Part shown: positions 52,577 to 61,254 of the stretch, piece by piece
How the letters are laid out: each line of letters starts with the position of its first letter
How positions within the stretch are numbered: the first letter of the stretch is position 1
Source: Leadbetterella byssophila DSM 17132
GTDB taxonomy: Bacteria > Bacteroidota > Bacteroidia > Cytophagales > Spirosomataceae
Direction of reading: 5' to 3'
Length of the DNA: 64,000 nt
Assembly: GCF_000166395.1 (NCBI RefSeq)
Contig: NC_014655.1
Coordinates: 1,054,001-1,118,000, forward strand
The notes under the pieces: model-generated
Told to the model about the DNA's origin: nothing
The model's database searches: none
What the model saw: only the letters and a program-made list of their open reading frames with translations
Program-made: the position numbers and the translations under genes

Positions 52577-54751
52577 TTAGGGATTATCAAACGAAATGCT
52601 TGATTGTTCAGGTGGCTTTGGTAGAGGTTCTTTTTCTTTGTTCTTGTTTTCGACTTCTTCCCAGGTTAGTTCCTTTACTGCATACACATAACCGTTCTTT
52701 TTGGATAATCGCAAGTAACCGTATTTTTTTAATGCTTTTCCTAATTTCATTACGGTTCCGTCTGTAACATTGAGTTTGGCTTTGTCGGCTAATTTGGCTG
52801 CTATCTGTGTGGTGTTTATGAAGTTGTTGGCGGTTTCCCTGTCTGCTACTTCAAACCAAGTCAATAGTAATTCTTCTTCGGGGCTTCTTGCCTGGTACTG
52901 TTCGTTGTTTTGGTTAATCTCTTTTATTTCTTCCTGGTTGAACCAAAAACGGAAACCGTTTTTGTAAAGCTGTATTGCTTGGGCATAAGCCAAGTTTATA
53001 TCAATATTATGTGTGTACTCGATATGCTCCACTTCAAAACATAAAAATCTGCGTGAACCTGTTGTATCATTTAAAAATTGGGCGGTGTTTACACTGCCTG
53101 CAAACGATGCCCTGCGTGGCAGGGTTTCGTTGTTATGTCCATAAGCTTTACGCATACGGATATGCGTTTTTGTTATCAGCTCTTTGAGTGTACCGATTTC
53201 GGTACGGTTTAAGTTTTCGAGTTCGTCCAAATTGATTAGCATACATTCTGCCAAGTGTATCAAGGTATCTTTATTGTTTGGGTTGATTGTTCCCGAAAAC
53301 ATATAATCTTTTAACGGCTTTGGGATTAGTTTTTCTATCCACGTTGTTTTTCCTACGCCTTGTTTTCCGCTGAATACGATTACGGTTTGGTTGGTTACTT
53401 TTTCGTTGGTTACGCAGGCTACCATTGCGACAAACCATTTTTTGAAACATACCTGCCATAAATCCTGCTTTGTGGTGGTAATGGTGTTGGCAAGCTCTGT
53501 GATGTAGTCGGTTTCATCTTCATTTTCGGGAAGGGTTTCAAAATAATCCTTGAAAGGATCGTATTGCTGGCAATAATCAGAGTGTAACAAGTTCCGCAAA
53601 GTATTAATGTTGCATTTTACTTTGGCTTTTAAAATCTCACGAAGGATTGAGTTTTCAACGAAATCCGTTACTGGTTTCCAAATGGTGGATTTTACGGTTT
53701 TGTATTCCAATTTTCCCATAACTGTATTATAGCGAAAATTGTAGCGGTTGTTTAGAAAATTCTCCAATCGGTCAATGAAACTCGGTTTTTCTTCTTCCTC
53801 GTCCGATTCTTCTTCAGATGATTTTATGCTTTTGGATTGCTCGGAAATTTCGCCATTTGGCGAAATGGATAAGGTGCTTTTGTTGTGTTCGTGAGTATTG
53901 TTGTAAGCACTGTTTACGGTTGCTGTTACTTCCTGTAAATTGTAGTTGTAATCAGAAAGGATATAACCCATTGCCATAGGCAATGGCACTCCTTTACGAT
54001 TGAGATTGCAAGCCAATAAATGTACAAAGTTGTTTCTATTACCATTTACATAGCTTTCTTTTTTCTCGGTAAATCTTACGCAATGTTCGTAAACGGTCAA
54101 GTAATCATTATTGAATTGTGTTGTGGGTAAACCATTGCTTGCAATGGTTGTGTGTTCCTGTATTACTTCTTCTGATTGCTCAATGTAAGGCGTTAAATCT
54201 TCCGTAGAAATTACAGGATATACCGTTGCATTTTCATTCAAATACAAATCGGTGTCGTAAGACACGAAGCAAAGACGTGTAATGTCTTTGCCTGATTTGT
54301 CAATGGGTAACGATAAAAATTCTTCATAGAATTTTTGAAGTGTTATAAACGCTTCTTTGTGATTTTCCTGCGATGAATTGACACGAACAAAGATTTTTAA
54401 ACCGTTTCCCGATGGGCTGGTAAACGAAGCAAAAGTATAAGGCGTTTCTTTTGATAATTGCTTTGCTGTATCCAGTTGCTCCGTTGTGAGCTTGTCAATG
54501 TCTAATACTACGATTTGAGTATATGCAGTAACAAACTCTAACTTTCTACCACCTTTGAAAGATGCGGAAGGTGTGAAAGCGGGCAAAGATTTCTTTGCCC
54601 TTTCGTATGCTTCCATTTTGCTTTCTTTCAATGATTTTCGCAGGTATGTTATCACATTGATATACTTACCTGTTTTGATGTCGTTCAATACCTCAATGAT
54701 TTTTTGGTTCTCTATCACTTCATTGAAGTTTTTAAAAATACTTACTACCAT
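52577..54751 (-). CDS. Replication protein: BT4734-like primase N-terminus and VapE helicase C-terminus
   Basis: 724 residues. The N-terminal half (residues about 50-200) resembles the BT4734/BF3469 domain with VVLDIDKLT and ASFTSPSGNGLKIFVRV, a primase-type fold. A middle PriCT-like helical part with RNNFVHLLACNLNRKG follows. The C-terminal VapE domain has Walker A FSGKQGVGKTTWIE near residue 467, INLDELENL (Walker B) and SRRFLCFEV. Such proteins replicate phage satellites and integrative elements. A heptamer repeat array lies directly before its start codon. Confidence 0.85.
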   Translation of the reverse strand: MVVSIFKNFNEVIENQKIIEVLNDIKTGKYINVITYLRKSLKESKMEAYERAKKSLPAFTPSASFKGGRKLEFVTAYTQIVVLDIDKLTTEQLDTAKQLSKETPYTFASFTSPSGNGLKIFVRVNSSQENHKEAFITLQKFYEEFLSLPIDKSGKDITRLCFVSYDTDLYLNENATVYPVISTEDLTPYIEQSEEVIQEHTTIASNGLPTTQFNNDYLTVYEHCVRFTEKKESYVNGNRNNFVHLLACNLNRKGVPLPMAMGYILSDYNYNLQEVTATVNSAYNNTHEHNKSTLSISPNGEISEQSKSIKSSEEESDEEEEKPSFIDRLENFLNNRYNFRYNTVMGKLEYKTVKSTIWKPVTDFVENSILREILKAKVKCNINTLRNLLHSDYCQQYDPFKDYFETLPENEDETDYITELANTITTTKQDLWQVCFKKWFVAMVACVTNEKVTNQTVIVFSGKQGVGKTTWIEKLIPKPLKDYMFSGTINPNNKDTLIHLAECMLINLDELENLNRTEIGTLKELITKTHIRMRKAYGHNNETLPRRASFAGSVNTAQFLNDTTGSRRFLCFEVEHIEYTHNIDINLAYAQAIQLYKNGFRFWFNQEEIKEINQNNEQYQARSPEEELLLTWFEVADRETANNFINTTQIAAKLADKAKLNVTDGTVMKLGKALKKYGYLRLSKKNGYVYAVKELTWEEVENKNKEKEPLPKPPEQSSISFDNP

Positions 54752-54755
54752 TTTT

Positions 54756-54790
54756 ATTAGACGTTAGATGTTAGACATTAGATTTTAGAC
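54756..54790. repeat. Five perfect-phase heptamer repeats
   Basis: ATTAGAC, GTTAGAT, GTTAGAC, ATTAGAT and TTTAGAC (consensus NTTAGAY) fill the gap between the replication gene's start codon (54751) and the HTH gene's stop (54791). They are iteron-like in spacing and position. Confidence 0.75.
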
Positions 54791-55078
54791 TTATTTCTTC
54801 GAAAAAGCCTTGTTGTAATGTTCCTGCAACAGTTTTTCAACGTCTGACAGCTTGTAATAAATTTTGTTGCCTACCTGACTGAATGAAATACGCCCCTCGT
54901 CCCGCCACGTCTGGGCAGTTCGTTTACTAATTTTCATCAGTTGTAAAAACTCCTGATTGTCTAAAAACGTGTCCTTTTTGGGTTCGTTCTTTGCGTTAAG
55001 ACGTGTTGTGATTTCGTCTAACCTTGCTACCAATTCTGTGTACTGGTCTTTTGATAAAATAAATGCTTCCATTTTCAA
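54791..55078 (-). CDS. Helix-turn-helix (excisionase-like) protein
   Basis: 95 residues: an N-terminal coiled stretch (QYTELVARLDEITTRL) precedes a MerR/excisionase-type HTH at residues about 45-85 (DNQEFLQLMKISKRTAQTWRDEGRISFSQVGNKIYY), with a helix end LSDVEKLLQEHY. These small proteins accompany Bacteroidota mobile elements as excisionase or replication regulators. It is directly upstream of the replication gene, separated by the heptamers. Confidence 0.82.
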   Translation of the reverse strand: MKMEAFILSKDQYTELVARLDEITTRLNAKNEPKKDTFLDNQEFLQLMKISKRTAQTWRDEGRISFSQVGNKIYYKLSDVEKLLQEHYNKAFSKK

Positions 55079-55161
55079 CTAATTTTATGATTATGGAAGC
55101 AAAGGACAGCAATGCAAAAAAGTCATTATGTCCGTACTTGGTCTTTCGGGACAAGATTTAT

Positions 55162-56070
55162 TTACAGCATTTTATCAATGTCTATTCTTTTATGTGGTTT
55201 GGGACGTTTATCGGTCTTTGACGGTGTGAGCATTGTCTTGACTGTTTCGGGATTTAATTCCCTGCCGTCTTTATCTGTGAATGAATTTACTATGACTGCA
55301 ACAAAATCATTTATATTACCGTCAATAATAGGTTTGCCGTCTGTAAATAATTCCCTGTGCAACTGATAAAATATATCCACTAACTGATTGATATTACAAT
55401 TTATTTTGAGCTTGTTGAATGGCATACCGTTTTTATTCTTGTTCATTTGCTCAACAGAAAATTCATTTGTTAAACGGTTTAAATGCTGTATCTGGTCTAT
55501 TTCTTTCTGACATTGGTTTGAGTAGTCGGGTAGTTTGGGATTTATAAAGTCTATGCTTGCCTGTTCGTAATCAAATTTTTCTTTCGTCAGGAACATTATC
55601 TTGTCTGTATAATCTTTCAACTCTTCAACTTTTTGTTTTGTTTCCTTAAATGAGAAGTATCTTTTTTCACATTCTGCATTGACATATTGCATTGGAATTT
55701 TAGCCAAGGTGTGTTTATATCCGGTAAATTCAATTTCCTTTCTTTTGCTTTCAATAATGGTGTAACACTTTATCATTCGACTTCTATTGGTAGAACTGAC
55801 AAACAGTTCTTCATTTTCGGCAATCAGTTTTTCAAACTTATTGAGCCATTTTATAGGGTCGGCAACATAATTACAGTGATGGGCAAAGAATTCCGGAAGC
55901 TGTGCATAAGGCAATCTGAATAATTTATTGACAAGCTCCTGACAGTAAGCACTATTGTCTTTAATTTCTTCCTGTACAATATCAAATAAAGGATTTTCAG
56001 ACTGCTCTTTCGGAACGGTCGTTTGTTCTGTAAACTGAACAACTTGCTTTATTTGATAACGTTTTGGCAT
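55162..56070 (-). CDS. Mobile-element protein, possibly RteC-like
   Basis: About 302 residues from ATG 56070; a Met one codon earlier is an alternative. A long helical middle (KEIEFTGYKHTLAKI, FKETKQKVEELKDYTDKI) precedes a winged-type C-terminal domain: KINCNINQLVDIFYQLHRELFTDGKPII, DGNINDFVAVIVNSFTDKDGRELN and TMLTPSKTDKRPK. The C-terminal layout resembles RteC, which controls excision of Bacteroides conjugative transposons. Sequence support is moderate. It precedes the HTH gene on the same strand. Confidence 0.55.
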   Translation of the reverse strand: MPKRYQIKQVVQFTEQTTVPKEQSENPLFDIVQEEIKDNSAYCQELVNKLFRLPYAQLPEFFAHHCNYVADPIKWLNKFEKLIAENEELFVSSTNRSRMIKCYTIIESKRKEIEFTGYKHTLAKIPMQYVNAECEKRYFSFKETKQKVEELKDYTDKIMFLTKEKFDYEQASIDFINPKLPDYSNQCQKEIDQIQHLNRLTNEFSVEQMNKNKNGMPFNKLKINCNINQLVDIFYQLHRELFTDGKPIIDGNINDFVAVIVNSFTDKDGRELNPETVKTMLTPSKTDKRPKPHKRIDIDKML

Positions 56071-56083
56071 CATTCAATCAAGT

Positions 56084-56428
56084 TCAATGTTGGATATTAA
56101 CTCTGTCATTGCTATTTCCGGGAAAAGACATCACTAAAAACCGCAAGTCTTCAGAAGTTTCATTTCCAATTTTGTGTATTTGCTTAGCGGAAATTTTAAT
56201 CCCTTCGTTTTTTAATAAAGAAATTTTTTCACTCTCCAATAAGAATGAAGCTTTGCCATCAAGAATATAAAAAAACTGCTCTGTTTCATTATGAAAATGA
56301 AGCTGTTCCTCCGTATGTGGTGGCATTAATTCTTCTTTGACAATAACGTTTTCAGATTGTATAAAAGTCCACGCCTGACAATTATTACCCCATTGATAAT
56401 ATTTTGTATTCTTTGTATTGATAATCAT
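56084..56428 (-). CDS. Cupin-domain protein
   Basis: About 114 residues from ATG 56428 (MIINTKNTKYYQWG); the longer reading from 56452 overlaps the upstream gene. The cupin core is PPHTEEQLHFHNETEQFFYILDG (the HxH...E metal box) and AKQIHKIGNETSEDLRFLVMS. It may bind a small metabolite or have isomerase-like activity. It is the last gene of the long minus-strand operon, 90 bases downstream being the RteC-like gene start in the same direction. Confidence 0.8.
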   Translation of the reverse strand: MIINTKNTKYYQWGNNCQAWTFIQSENVIVKEELMPPHTEEQLHFHNETEQFFYILDGKASFLLESEKISLLKNEGIKISAKQIHKIGNETSEDLRFLVMSFPGNSNDRVNIQH

Positions 56429-56441
56429 ATCACTTTCTTTT

Positions 56442-56993
56442 TTATAAATCATCTGTATAATGCCGTCTGTCTTTATCCTGCGAAAACTTGCGGCTGTTGT
56501 AATCTGCTGATTTGTTTCTTGCTATGGACAAAGTTCTCCAATCTTCATTTTTCAGCATTTTGGCTATGAAAACCATTTGTCCGATATGATAAGGATAATG
56601 AGCTAATTGCCTGTTAATCGCCTCGGTAACGGTATGGCCGTCATTTCGGATATAAATAATTTTCTCTAAATCGTTATCCGTTAAATTTCCTAATGTATCC
56701 AACAGACAATTCCAACCTTTATTCCAATGTTCCATCAATTCCGATTTACTCTGAAACGGATTGGTAAATTCCGCATCACGGTTTCGCCAGGGCTTTTCTC
56801 CGTCTGTGGTCAGAAATTCGGTAAACCTGGATAGCATATTTCCAGCAATGTGATTGACCAGAATAGCGATGCTATTGCTTTCCCCGCTATACTGCCAGAA
56901 TAATTGTTCTTCCTGTAATTGTTCCATTGCTTTTTCTCCAAGCATTTTGTAATACAGGAATTGCTTTTTGATATTTTCTAAATAACTGTCCAT
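56442..56993 (-). CDS. DUF1572 (DinB-like) protein
   Basis: 183 residues. A four-helix DinB-like fold is indicated by SNSIAILVNHIAGNMLSRFTEFLTTDGEKP, and QLAHYPYHIGQMVFIAKML carries the second histidine pair. This is the DUF1572 pattern. The metal-binding histidines are H47-region, H and H in the YHIGQ helix. Function is unknown; thiol-linked detoxification is a guess from the superfamily. It is four bases from the AAA gene. Confidence 0.8.
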   Translation of the reverse strand: MDSYLENIKKQFLYYKMLGEKAMEQLQEEQLFWQYSGESNSIAILVNHIAGNMLSRFTEFLTTDGEKPWRNRDAEFTNPFQSKSELMEHWNKGWNCLLDTLGNLTDNDLEKIIYIRNDGHTVTEAINRQLAHYPYHIGQMVFIAKMLKNEDWRTLSIARNKSADYNSRKFSQDKDRRHYTDDL

Positions 56994-56997
56994 TTCT

Positions 56998-57537
56998 CTA
57001 TCTTATTTGGGTTAATACAAATTCTTTTCTTTCATTGATATTACCAATCGGCACGTTTATGACTTCATAACCGTGCTTTTCATAAGTACTTTTCATTTGG
57101 AAATAGGTGTGTACTGCCTCCTGCCAATCCTGTTTTCGTTCATTATCTGTTTGATAAATTTCTTTCCAGGGTGGCAGGATAAATACCTTAGGATAATATG
57201 AGCAATTCAATACTTTTTCTATGGTTTCCGTTGAAAGTACATAGCCAATCATATCCGCATAACAGACAGCAGCCAAAATACCTCGGTCGAAAAAGCAAAC
57301 TTCATATGACTGGCTTGCTTTTGCTCTGTTGTAATCTAAAAGGGATGCGGCTATCATTTTATCGGTATAAAGTTGTTTGTTTTTCCAAGGCAAAGCATCA
57401 CCGTTTAGTGCTGTTTCTTCGCGGATAATCGTTCTGGCAGCTTCCGGAATAGTTTTATATCCATTTGCTGACAGAGCATTTAATAAGGTTGTTTTTCCTG
57501 CTCCGGGGCCACCGGTTATAACGAATAAGTTTTTCAT
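56998..57537 (-). CDS. AAA family NTPase/kinase-like protein (AAA_28)
   Basis: 179 residues. Walker A ITGGPGAGKTTLLNAL is at residue 8, followed by EAARTIIREETAL, FDRGILAAVCYADM and KVFILPPWKEIYQTDNERKQDW. The layout is that of AAA_28 or small P-loop kinases with a DRG-type substrate loop. The substrate is not recognised. It overlaps the preceding NTF2-like gene by one base and is followed by DUF1572. Confidence 0.8.
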   Translation of the reverse strand: MKNLFVITGGPGAGKTTLLNALSANGYKTIPEAARTIIREETALNGDALPWKNKQLYTDKMIAASLLDYNRAKASQSYEVCFFDRGILAAVCYADMIGYVLSTETIEKVLNCSYYPKVFILPPWKEIYQTDNERKQDWQEAVHTYFQMKSTYEKHGYEVINVPIGNINERKEFVLTQIR

Positions 57538-57887
57538 TATTTTTCAAACTTATAATGTGCTCTTACTTTACTTACTTTTCCTTCATTATTCAATTCCATA
57601 TATTCTGCCGAAAAGGAATTATTGACACTTCTGTAAAACAATACGGTTGAATTAGCTCCTTTGAGTTCGTGGTACAATTCAAAGTGCAGGTCGGGGTATT
57701 TTTGCAGGGCTTTTGAAAAGTAATCCTTTAAATCACTTTTATTGGAAATTTTACCTTCTGCGTTTATTCCCATTTGCTGGATAATGGGCGAAACAAAATC
57801 AATGTTTTCGCTGTAATGTTCCATAATTTTATCCAAATCGTGGCTGTTCCAGGCCTCAAGCCATTCCTTTGCAAAGTCTGTATTCAT
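57537..57887 (-). CDS. NTF2/SnoaL-like protein
   Basis: 116 residues with the SnoaL-like start (WLEAWNSHDLDKIMEHYSENIDFVSPI), the central GKISNKSDLKDYFSKAL and the strand-rich end (VLFYRSVNNSFSAEYMELNNEGKVSKVRAHY). The fold makes a ligand-binding cone; the role could be an isomerase or a non-catalytic binder. It is distinct from the NTF2-like remnant next to the IS66 element. Confidence 0.82.
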   Translation of the reverse strand: MNTDFAKEWLEAWNSHDLDKIMEHYSENIDFVSPIIQQMGINAEGKISNKSDLKDYFSKALQKYPDLHFELYHELKGANSTVLFYRSVNNSFSAEYMELNNEGKVSKVRAHYKFEK

Positions 57888-57893
57888 ATCCTT

Positions 57894-58397
57894 TTATTTT
57901 GAGTGATTGTTTTGAATAATTTCTTCTGAACTCAATCCAAACATTGGCGGTGTTTTTACGTCCAATAGGTTCAGGTAAATATAAAGCTGTGCTCTGTGGT
58001 GAATTTCGTGTTCGGTCATTGCCCGAAGCCACTTCCAGACGGTAATTGGAGCATTGCCGGGTGTCAGGCATTTGCGTTGTAAATCTTCATTACTCAGACT
58101 TTTGAAAATGGCTAATGCTTCTTCGTGTTTCTCGTTGAAATAATGGATTACATTATCGTACCCGTCTGCAAGTTCTTTCCCACACCCATTGTAAGTACAG
58201 GAATTTCCTAAAATAGTTTCGGCAAACATATACCGCTCAATGGCTGCAATGTGTCTTATCTGGTCAGCAATGGTAAATTTGCCGGGCTTGTATGCCCAAT
58301 CCATATATTTCGGTGGAATAACGGCAATCAGGCGATTGGTGCGTTGCCTGATTTTTCCATAGTACTCCAGAAAATTTTCCATATTGGTTATTTCCAT
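57894..58397 (-). CDS. DinB family protein
   Basis: 167 residues. Histidines in TIADQIRHIAAIERYMF and EHEIHHRAQLYIYLNLL give the DinB metal site. The start is MEITNMENFLEYYGKIR; a Met at residue 6 is also possible. DinB proteins include thiol transferases and damage-induced proteins of unknown function. It is one of three DinB-like genes in this operon. Confidence 0.82.
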   Translation of the reverse strand: MEITNMENFLEYYGKIRQRTNRLIAVIPPKYMDWAYKPGKFTIADQIRHIAAIERYMFAETILGNSCTYNGCGKELADGYDNVIHYFNEKHEEALAIFKSLSNEDLQRKCLTPGNAPITVWKWLRAMTEHEIHHRAQLYIYLNLLDVKTPPMFGLSSEEIIQNNHSK

Positions 58398-58412
58398 ACT
58401 TATCCTTTCCTT

Positions 58413-58766
58413 TTAATCATTTATAATTCTATCGGTTTGCCGAGAGATATAAACCATTTCTTTAAAATCGGGTGCTGTATAATCGAAGTCTATACATTCT
58501 TTAGCAAAACCAAGATGAATTCGGTCTATCTCAAAAATGCCTTTGGCATACTGTTCCAAAGCAAATTCAATATCGTCTGCCAGCATATAGAAATACAGCC
58601 AATGAAAGCCTTCTTCTTCCGAAAGAAAAATGTTTTCGATATAGACTTTTTCGTGTTCAATGGTTTGCAATAATTCTTCTTTTCTACTGTTAAGCGTTTG
58701 CATCCATTGATGTAACTGCTCAACTTTTTCGGGTAGAATACGGTATTTGAAGAGCTTTCTTTCCAT
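58413..58766 (-). CDS. DUF6176 family protein
   Basis: 117 residues: FKYRILPEKVEQLHQWMQTL, IENIFLSEEEGFHWLYFYMLADD and GIFEIDRIHLGFAKECIDF. It resembles the DUF6176 ferredoxin-like small proteins that pack as single-domain binders. No catalytic residues are evident. It lies in the operon between the thioesterase and a DinB gene. Confidence 0.7.
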   Translation of the reverse strand: MERKLFKYRILPEKVEQLHQWMQTLNSRKEELLQTIEHEKVYIENIFLSEEEGFHWLYFYMLADDIEFALEQYAKGIFEIDRIHLGFAKECIDFDYTAPDFKEMVYISRQTDRIIND

Positions 58767-58769
58767 TGC

Positions 58770-59216
58770 CTAATCTATTTGTTTGTCGGGTGATTTTTTT
58801 GATAACTGCATCAGTGTAACCAATGAAGTTGCTGCTAATGTTTCCTTACCTTCGGCACTAACTGCAAATACGTCTGAACGGACCACAGTCAAAACTTTTC
58901 CGTTTTTGATAACCTGTGCTTTAGCCACAAGTTGTTCACCAATGGCAGGATTTAGGTAGTTTACTTTCAGCTCAACTGTTGTAAAATAGCTGTCTTCCGG
59001 TTTAGCTGACGCTCCGGCATAGCCCGAGGAAACATCTACCAATGAAGCAATGGTACTGCCGTTGAACATTCCTGCCGGACGAGCCATAAAATCCTGTTTG
59101 GGAACAGTGATTTCAAAATAACCTTCGTCCATTCCGGTTACTTCCGCACCGAATAATTGCATTATTTTGGAACGCCCGAAACTTTCCAATAGTCGTGTTT
59201 TTCTTTCATCGTTCAT
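58770..59216 (-). CDS. PaaI-family hotdog-fold thioesterase
   Basis: 148 residues with the hotdog-fold signature: EGYFEITVPKQDFMARPAGMFNGSTIASLVDVSSGYAGAS (an HGG-like N-G-S-T position), and ELKVNYLNPAIGEQLVAKAQVIKNGKVLTVV. It should cleave acyl-CoA or aromatic acyl-CoA thioesters. The typical catalytic Asp in the helix (SLVD) is present. It is three bases from the GNAT gene, so co-transcribed. Confidence 0.85.
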   Translation of the reverse strand: MNDERKTRLLESFGRSKIMQLFGAEVTGMDEGYFEITVPKQDFMARPAGMFNGSTIASLVDVSSGYAGASAKPEDSYFTTVELKVNYLNPAIGEQLVAKAQVIKNGKVLTVVRSDVFAVSAEGKETLAATSLVTLMQLSKKSPDKQID

Positions 59217-59219
59217 AGC

Positions 59220-59660
59220 CTAAACATCTTCATAAAGATTATTTCTTTTTATTTCCATCAATCGCTCCGGATTCTCAGGAAGTTGAAATCCAAATTGGCT
59301 GTAAAGCAAATGAGCATCTAAGGTTGCCAATAATATCCTTCTCAAACTTCCTGCAAAATCCAATTCCATTATGTATTTTATCATCATTTTTGATAATCCC
59401 TTACCTCTGTATTCCTTCAAAACATACACATCCGCCAAATAGCCGAAAGTGGCATAGTCCGTTACCAATCGGGCAAAGCCAATCTGTTTTTCATCTTCAA
59501 ATAGCCCAATACAAAATGAATTTTGCAATGCCGTTTTTACAGTTTCCAATGGAATACCTTTTGCCCAATAACTTTCCTTACTCAAAAACTGATGGACGGC
59601 ATTAATATCCATATTTTCAAAGCCAGTTTTTATTTCAATCACCTGATTGCTTATTTCCAT
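59220..59660 (-). CDS. GNAT family N-acetyltransferase
   Basis: 146 residues from ATG 59660 (MEISNQVIEIKTGF); the frame to 59714 is inside the upstream gene and unlikely. The acetyl-CoA site is LADVYVLKEYRGKGLSKMMIKYI (R/Q-x-x-G-x-G/A). The C-terminal part FGFQLPENPERLMEI fits the small single-GNAT group. It overlaps the end of the YfiT-type gene by 10 bases. Confidence 0.85.
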   Translation of the reverse strand: MEISNQVIEIKTGFENMDINAVHQFLSKESYWAKGIPLETVKTALQNSFCIGLFEDEKQIGFARLVTDYATFGYLADVYVLKEYRGKGLSKMMIKYIMELDFAGSLRRILLATLDAHLLYSQFGFQLPENPERLMEIKRNNLYEDV

Positions 59661-60184
59661 TGCATTTGATTTTTCAGGTTTTTGATTTGTGCCAAATGAT
59701 GACTGCAATGCCAACTGTATTTTGCCATAGCTTCAGCAATCGTTTGGCTTTTGTTTAAATCCGGATGAAAGAACGTTCTGTTCCAATCTTGTTTTTCCAA
59801 ACCTTTTAAAAGTATTGCCCAACGTTCGTGAATGCCTGCTAAAATGCTCAATGATGGCAAAATGGATATATGTTTCGCGTCCGGCAACTCCGCCCATTTT
59901 TCTTCTGCAAACGATTTGATAGTCGGATTATCTTCCGTTATTGCAAACTTAATGCGGGCAAAACAATTGATATTGCTATCCGCTAAATGATGAACAACCT
60001 GCCTGACAGTCCAACTTCCTTTCCTGTAAGGTGTGTTTAATTGTTCATCGTCTAAACTCATTACCGCTGATTTTAGATTTTTCGGGAATGAAGCAATCAT
60101 ATCAATGAATGACATACACATTTCTTCGGTAATTACTTCCGGCTCTTTGTATTTCCCAATCGGATATTGATTAATCTGTTCCAT
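59651..60184 (-). CDS. YfiT/BstA-type DinB-fold metal-dependent transferase
   Basis: 177 residues, same family as 214-735: PIGKYKEPE start, WTVRQVVHHLADSNINCFAR with the first histidine pair and YSWHCSHHLAQI with the second. It is clearly paralogous but quite divergent, which is consistent with arrival by transfer. It may add bacillithiol to electrophiles. It begins 10 bases after the aminotransferase stop. Confidence 0.85.
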   Translation of the reverse strand: MEQINQYPIGKYKEPEVITEEMCMSFIDMIASFPKNLKSAVMSLDDEQLNTPYRKGSWTVRQVVHHLADSNINCFARIKFAITEDNPTIKSFAEEKWAELPDAKHISILPSLSILAGIHERWAILLKGLEKQDWNRTFFHPDLNKSQTIAEAMAKYSWHCSHHLAQIKNLKNQMQWK

Positions 60185-60194
60185 TTTCTAATGT

Positions 60195-61211
60195 TTATAT
60201 AAACCAGTTCCAATTATATTTATCTGAACTTCGCCCTTTTCTGATGTCATTAAGTTGCTTTTTCAGTTTAAACATTGTTGCATCATTTGCGGTATATGGA
60301 TAATATTCTGTTCCCAAGATATTTATACACTTAACAGGTGAGATAACCGCAGCTGTGCCCACACCAAATATTTCTATTTTTTTGCCGGATTGAAATTCAT
60401 CAATAAGCTCTTGAAGTTGTACTTTCCTTTCTTCGACAATCATTCCCAAATCTTTTGCAATTTGTATAATTGAACTTCTGGTAACTCCGTCAAGAATTGA
60501 AGTACTCAACTTAGGTGTAATCAATCTATCGTCTATTACAATAGCAATATTCATTGTGCCGGCTTCTTCAATATATTCGTGAGTTTTAGCATCTGTCCAA
60601 ATTACCTGGTCATACCCCTGTATTTTGGCTTGCTGTGCCGGATAAAATGCAGCACCGTAATTTCCTCCGCATTTGGCATAACCTACTCCGCCTTCTGCCG
60701 CACGTACAAATTCTGTTTCTACTTTTAAACGTACAGGTTCAGAATAATATAATCCCATTGGTGTACATACTATGCAGAATAAATATTCATCCGAAACTTT
60801 AACTCCTAATCGAGGTTCTGTGGCAATCATAAACGGGCGTATGTATAAGTTTATTTCTTGTTCTTCCGGAAGCCAATGCTCTTCCAGACGAACCAATTCT
60901 TTTATTCCTTCAATAAATAAATCTTGCTCAACAGCAGGCATACACATTCTTTCCAATGAAGCATTAAATCTTCTAAAATGCTTATCAGGACGAAATATGA
61001 TAACTTGACCATTATCTTGACGAAATGCTTTCATTCCTTCAAATACGGTTTGCCCGTAATGTAAACACAGTGACATCGGGCTCATTTTAATATCGGCATA
61101 TGGCATTATGCTTGGTGATTGCCAAGAGCCATCTTTGTAATTACATAGTAAAATATGGTCTGTTGGCTGAACGCCAAATACAAAATCATCATAGTTAAAA
61201 TTCGATTTCAT
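60195..61211 (-). CDS. ilvE: Branched-chain amino-acid aminotransferase
   Basis: About 338 residues from ATG 61211 (MKSNFNYDDFVFGVQP). It is a fold-IV PLP enzyme: GQTVFEGMKAFR near the start, the PLP lysine in GVGYAKCGGNYGAAF, EEAGTMNIAIVID and LDGVTRSSIIQIA. It transfers amino groups between glutamate and leucine, isoleucine and valine keto acids. A housekeeping-type enzyme inside an accessory operon is unusual; a second chromosomal copy is likely but outside this window. Confidence 0.88.
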   Translation of the reverse strand: MKSNFNYDDFVFGVQPTDHILLCNYKDGSWQSPSIMPYADIKMSPMSLCLHYGQTVFEGMKAFRQDNGQVIIFRPDKHFRRFNASLERMCMPAVEQDLFIEGIKELVRLEEHWLPEEQEINLYIRPFMIATEPRLGVKVSDEYLFCIVCTPMGLYYSEPVRLKVETEFVRAAEGGVGYAKCGGNYGAAFYPAQQAKIQGYDQVIWTDAKTHEYIEEAGTMNIAIVIDDRLITPKLSTSILDGVTRSSIIQIAKDLGMIVEERKVQLQELIDEFQSGKKIEIFGVGTAAVISPVKCINILGTEYYPYTANDATMFKLKKQLNDIRKGRSSDKYNWNWFI

Positions 61212-61254
61212 ACTTCTTTTAGACTTTTGGATATTTATCATTTTTTTACTTCAT

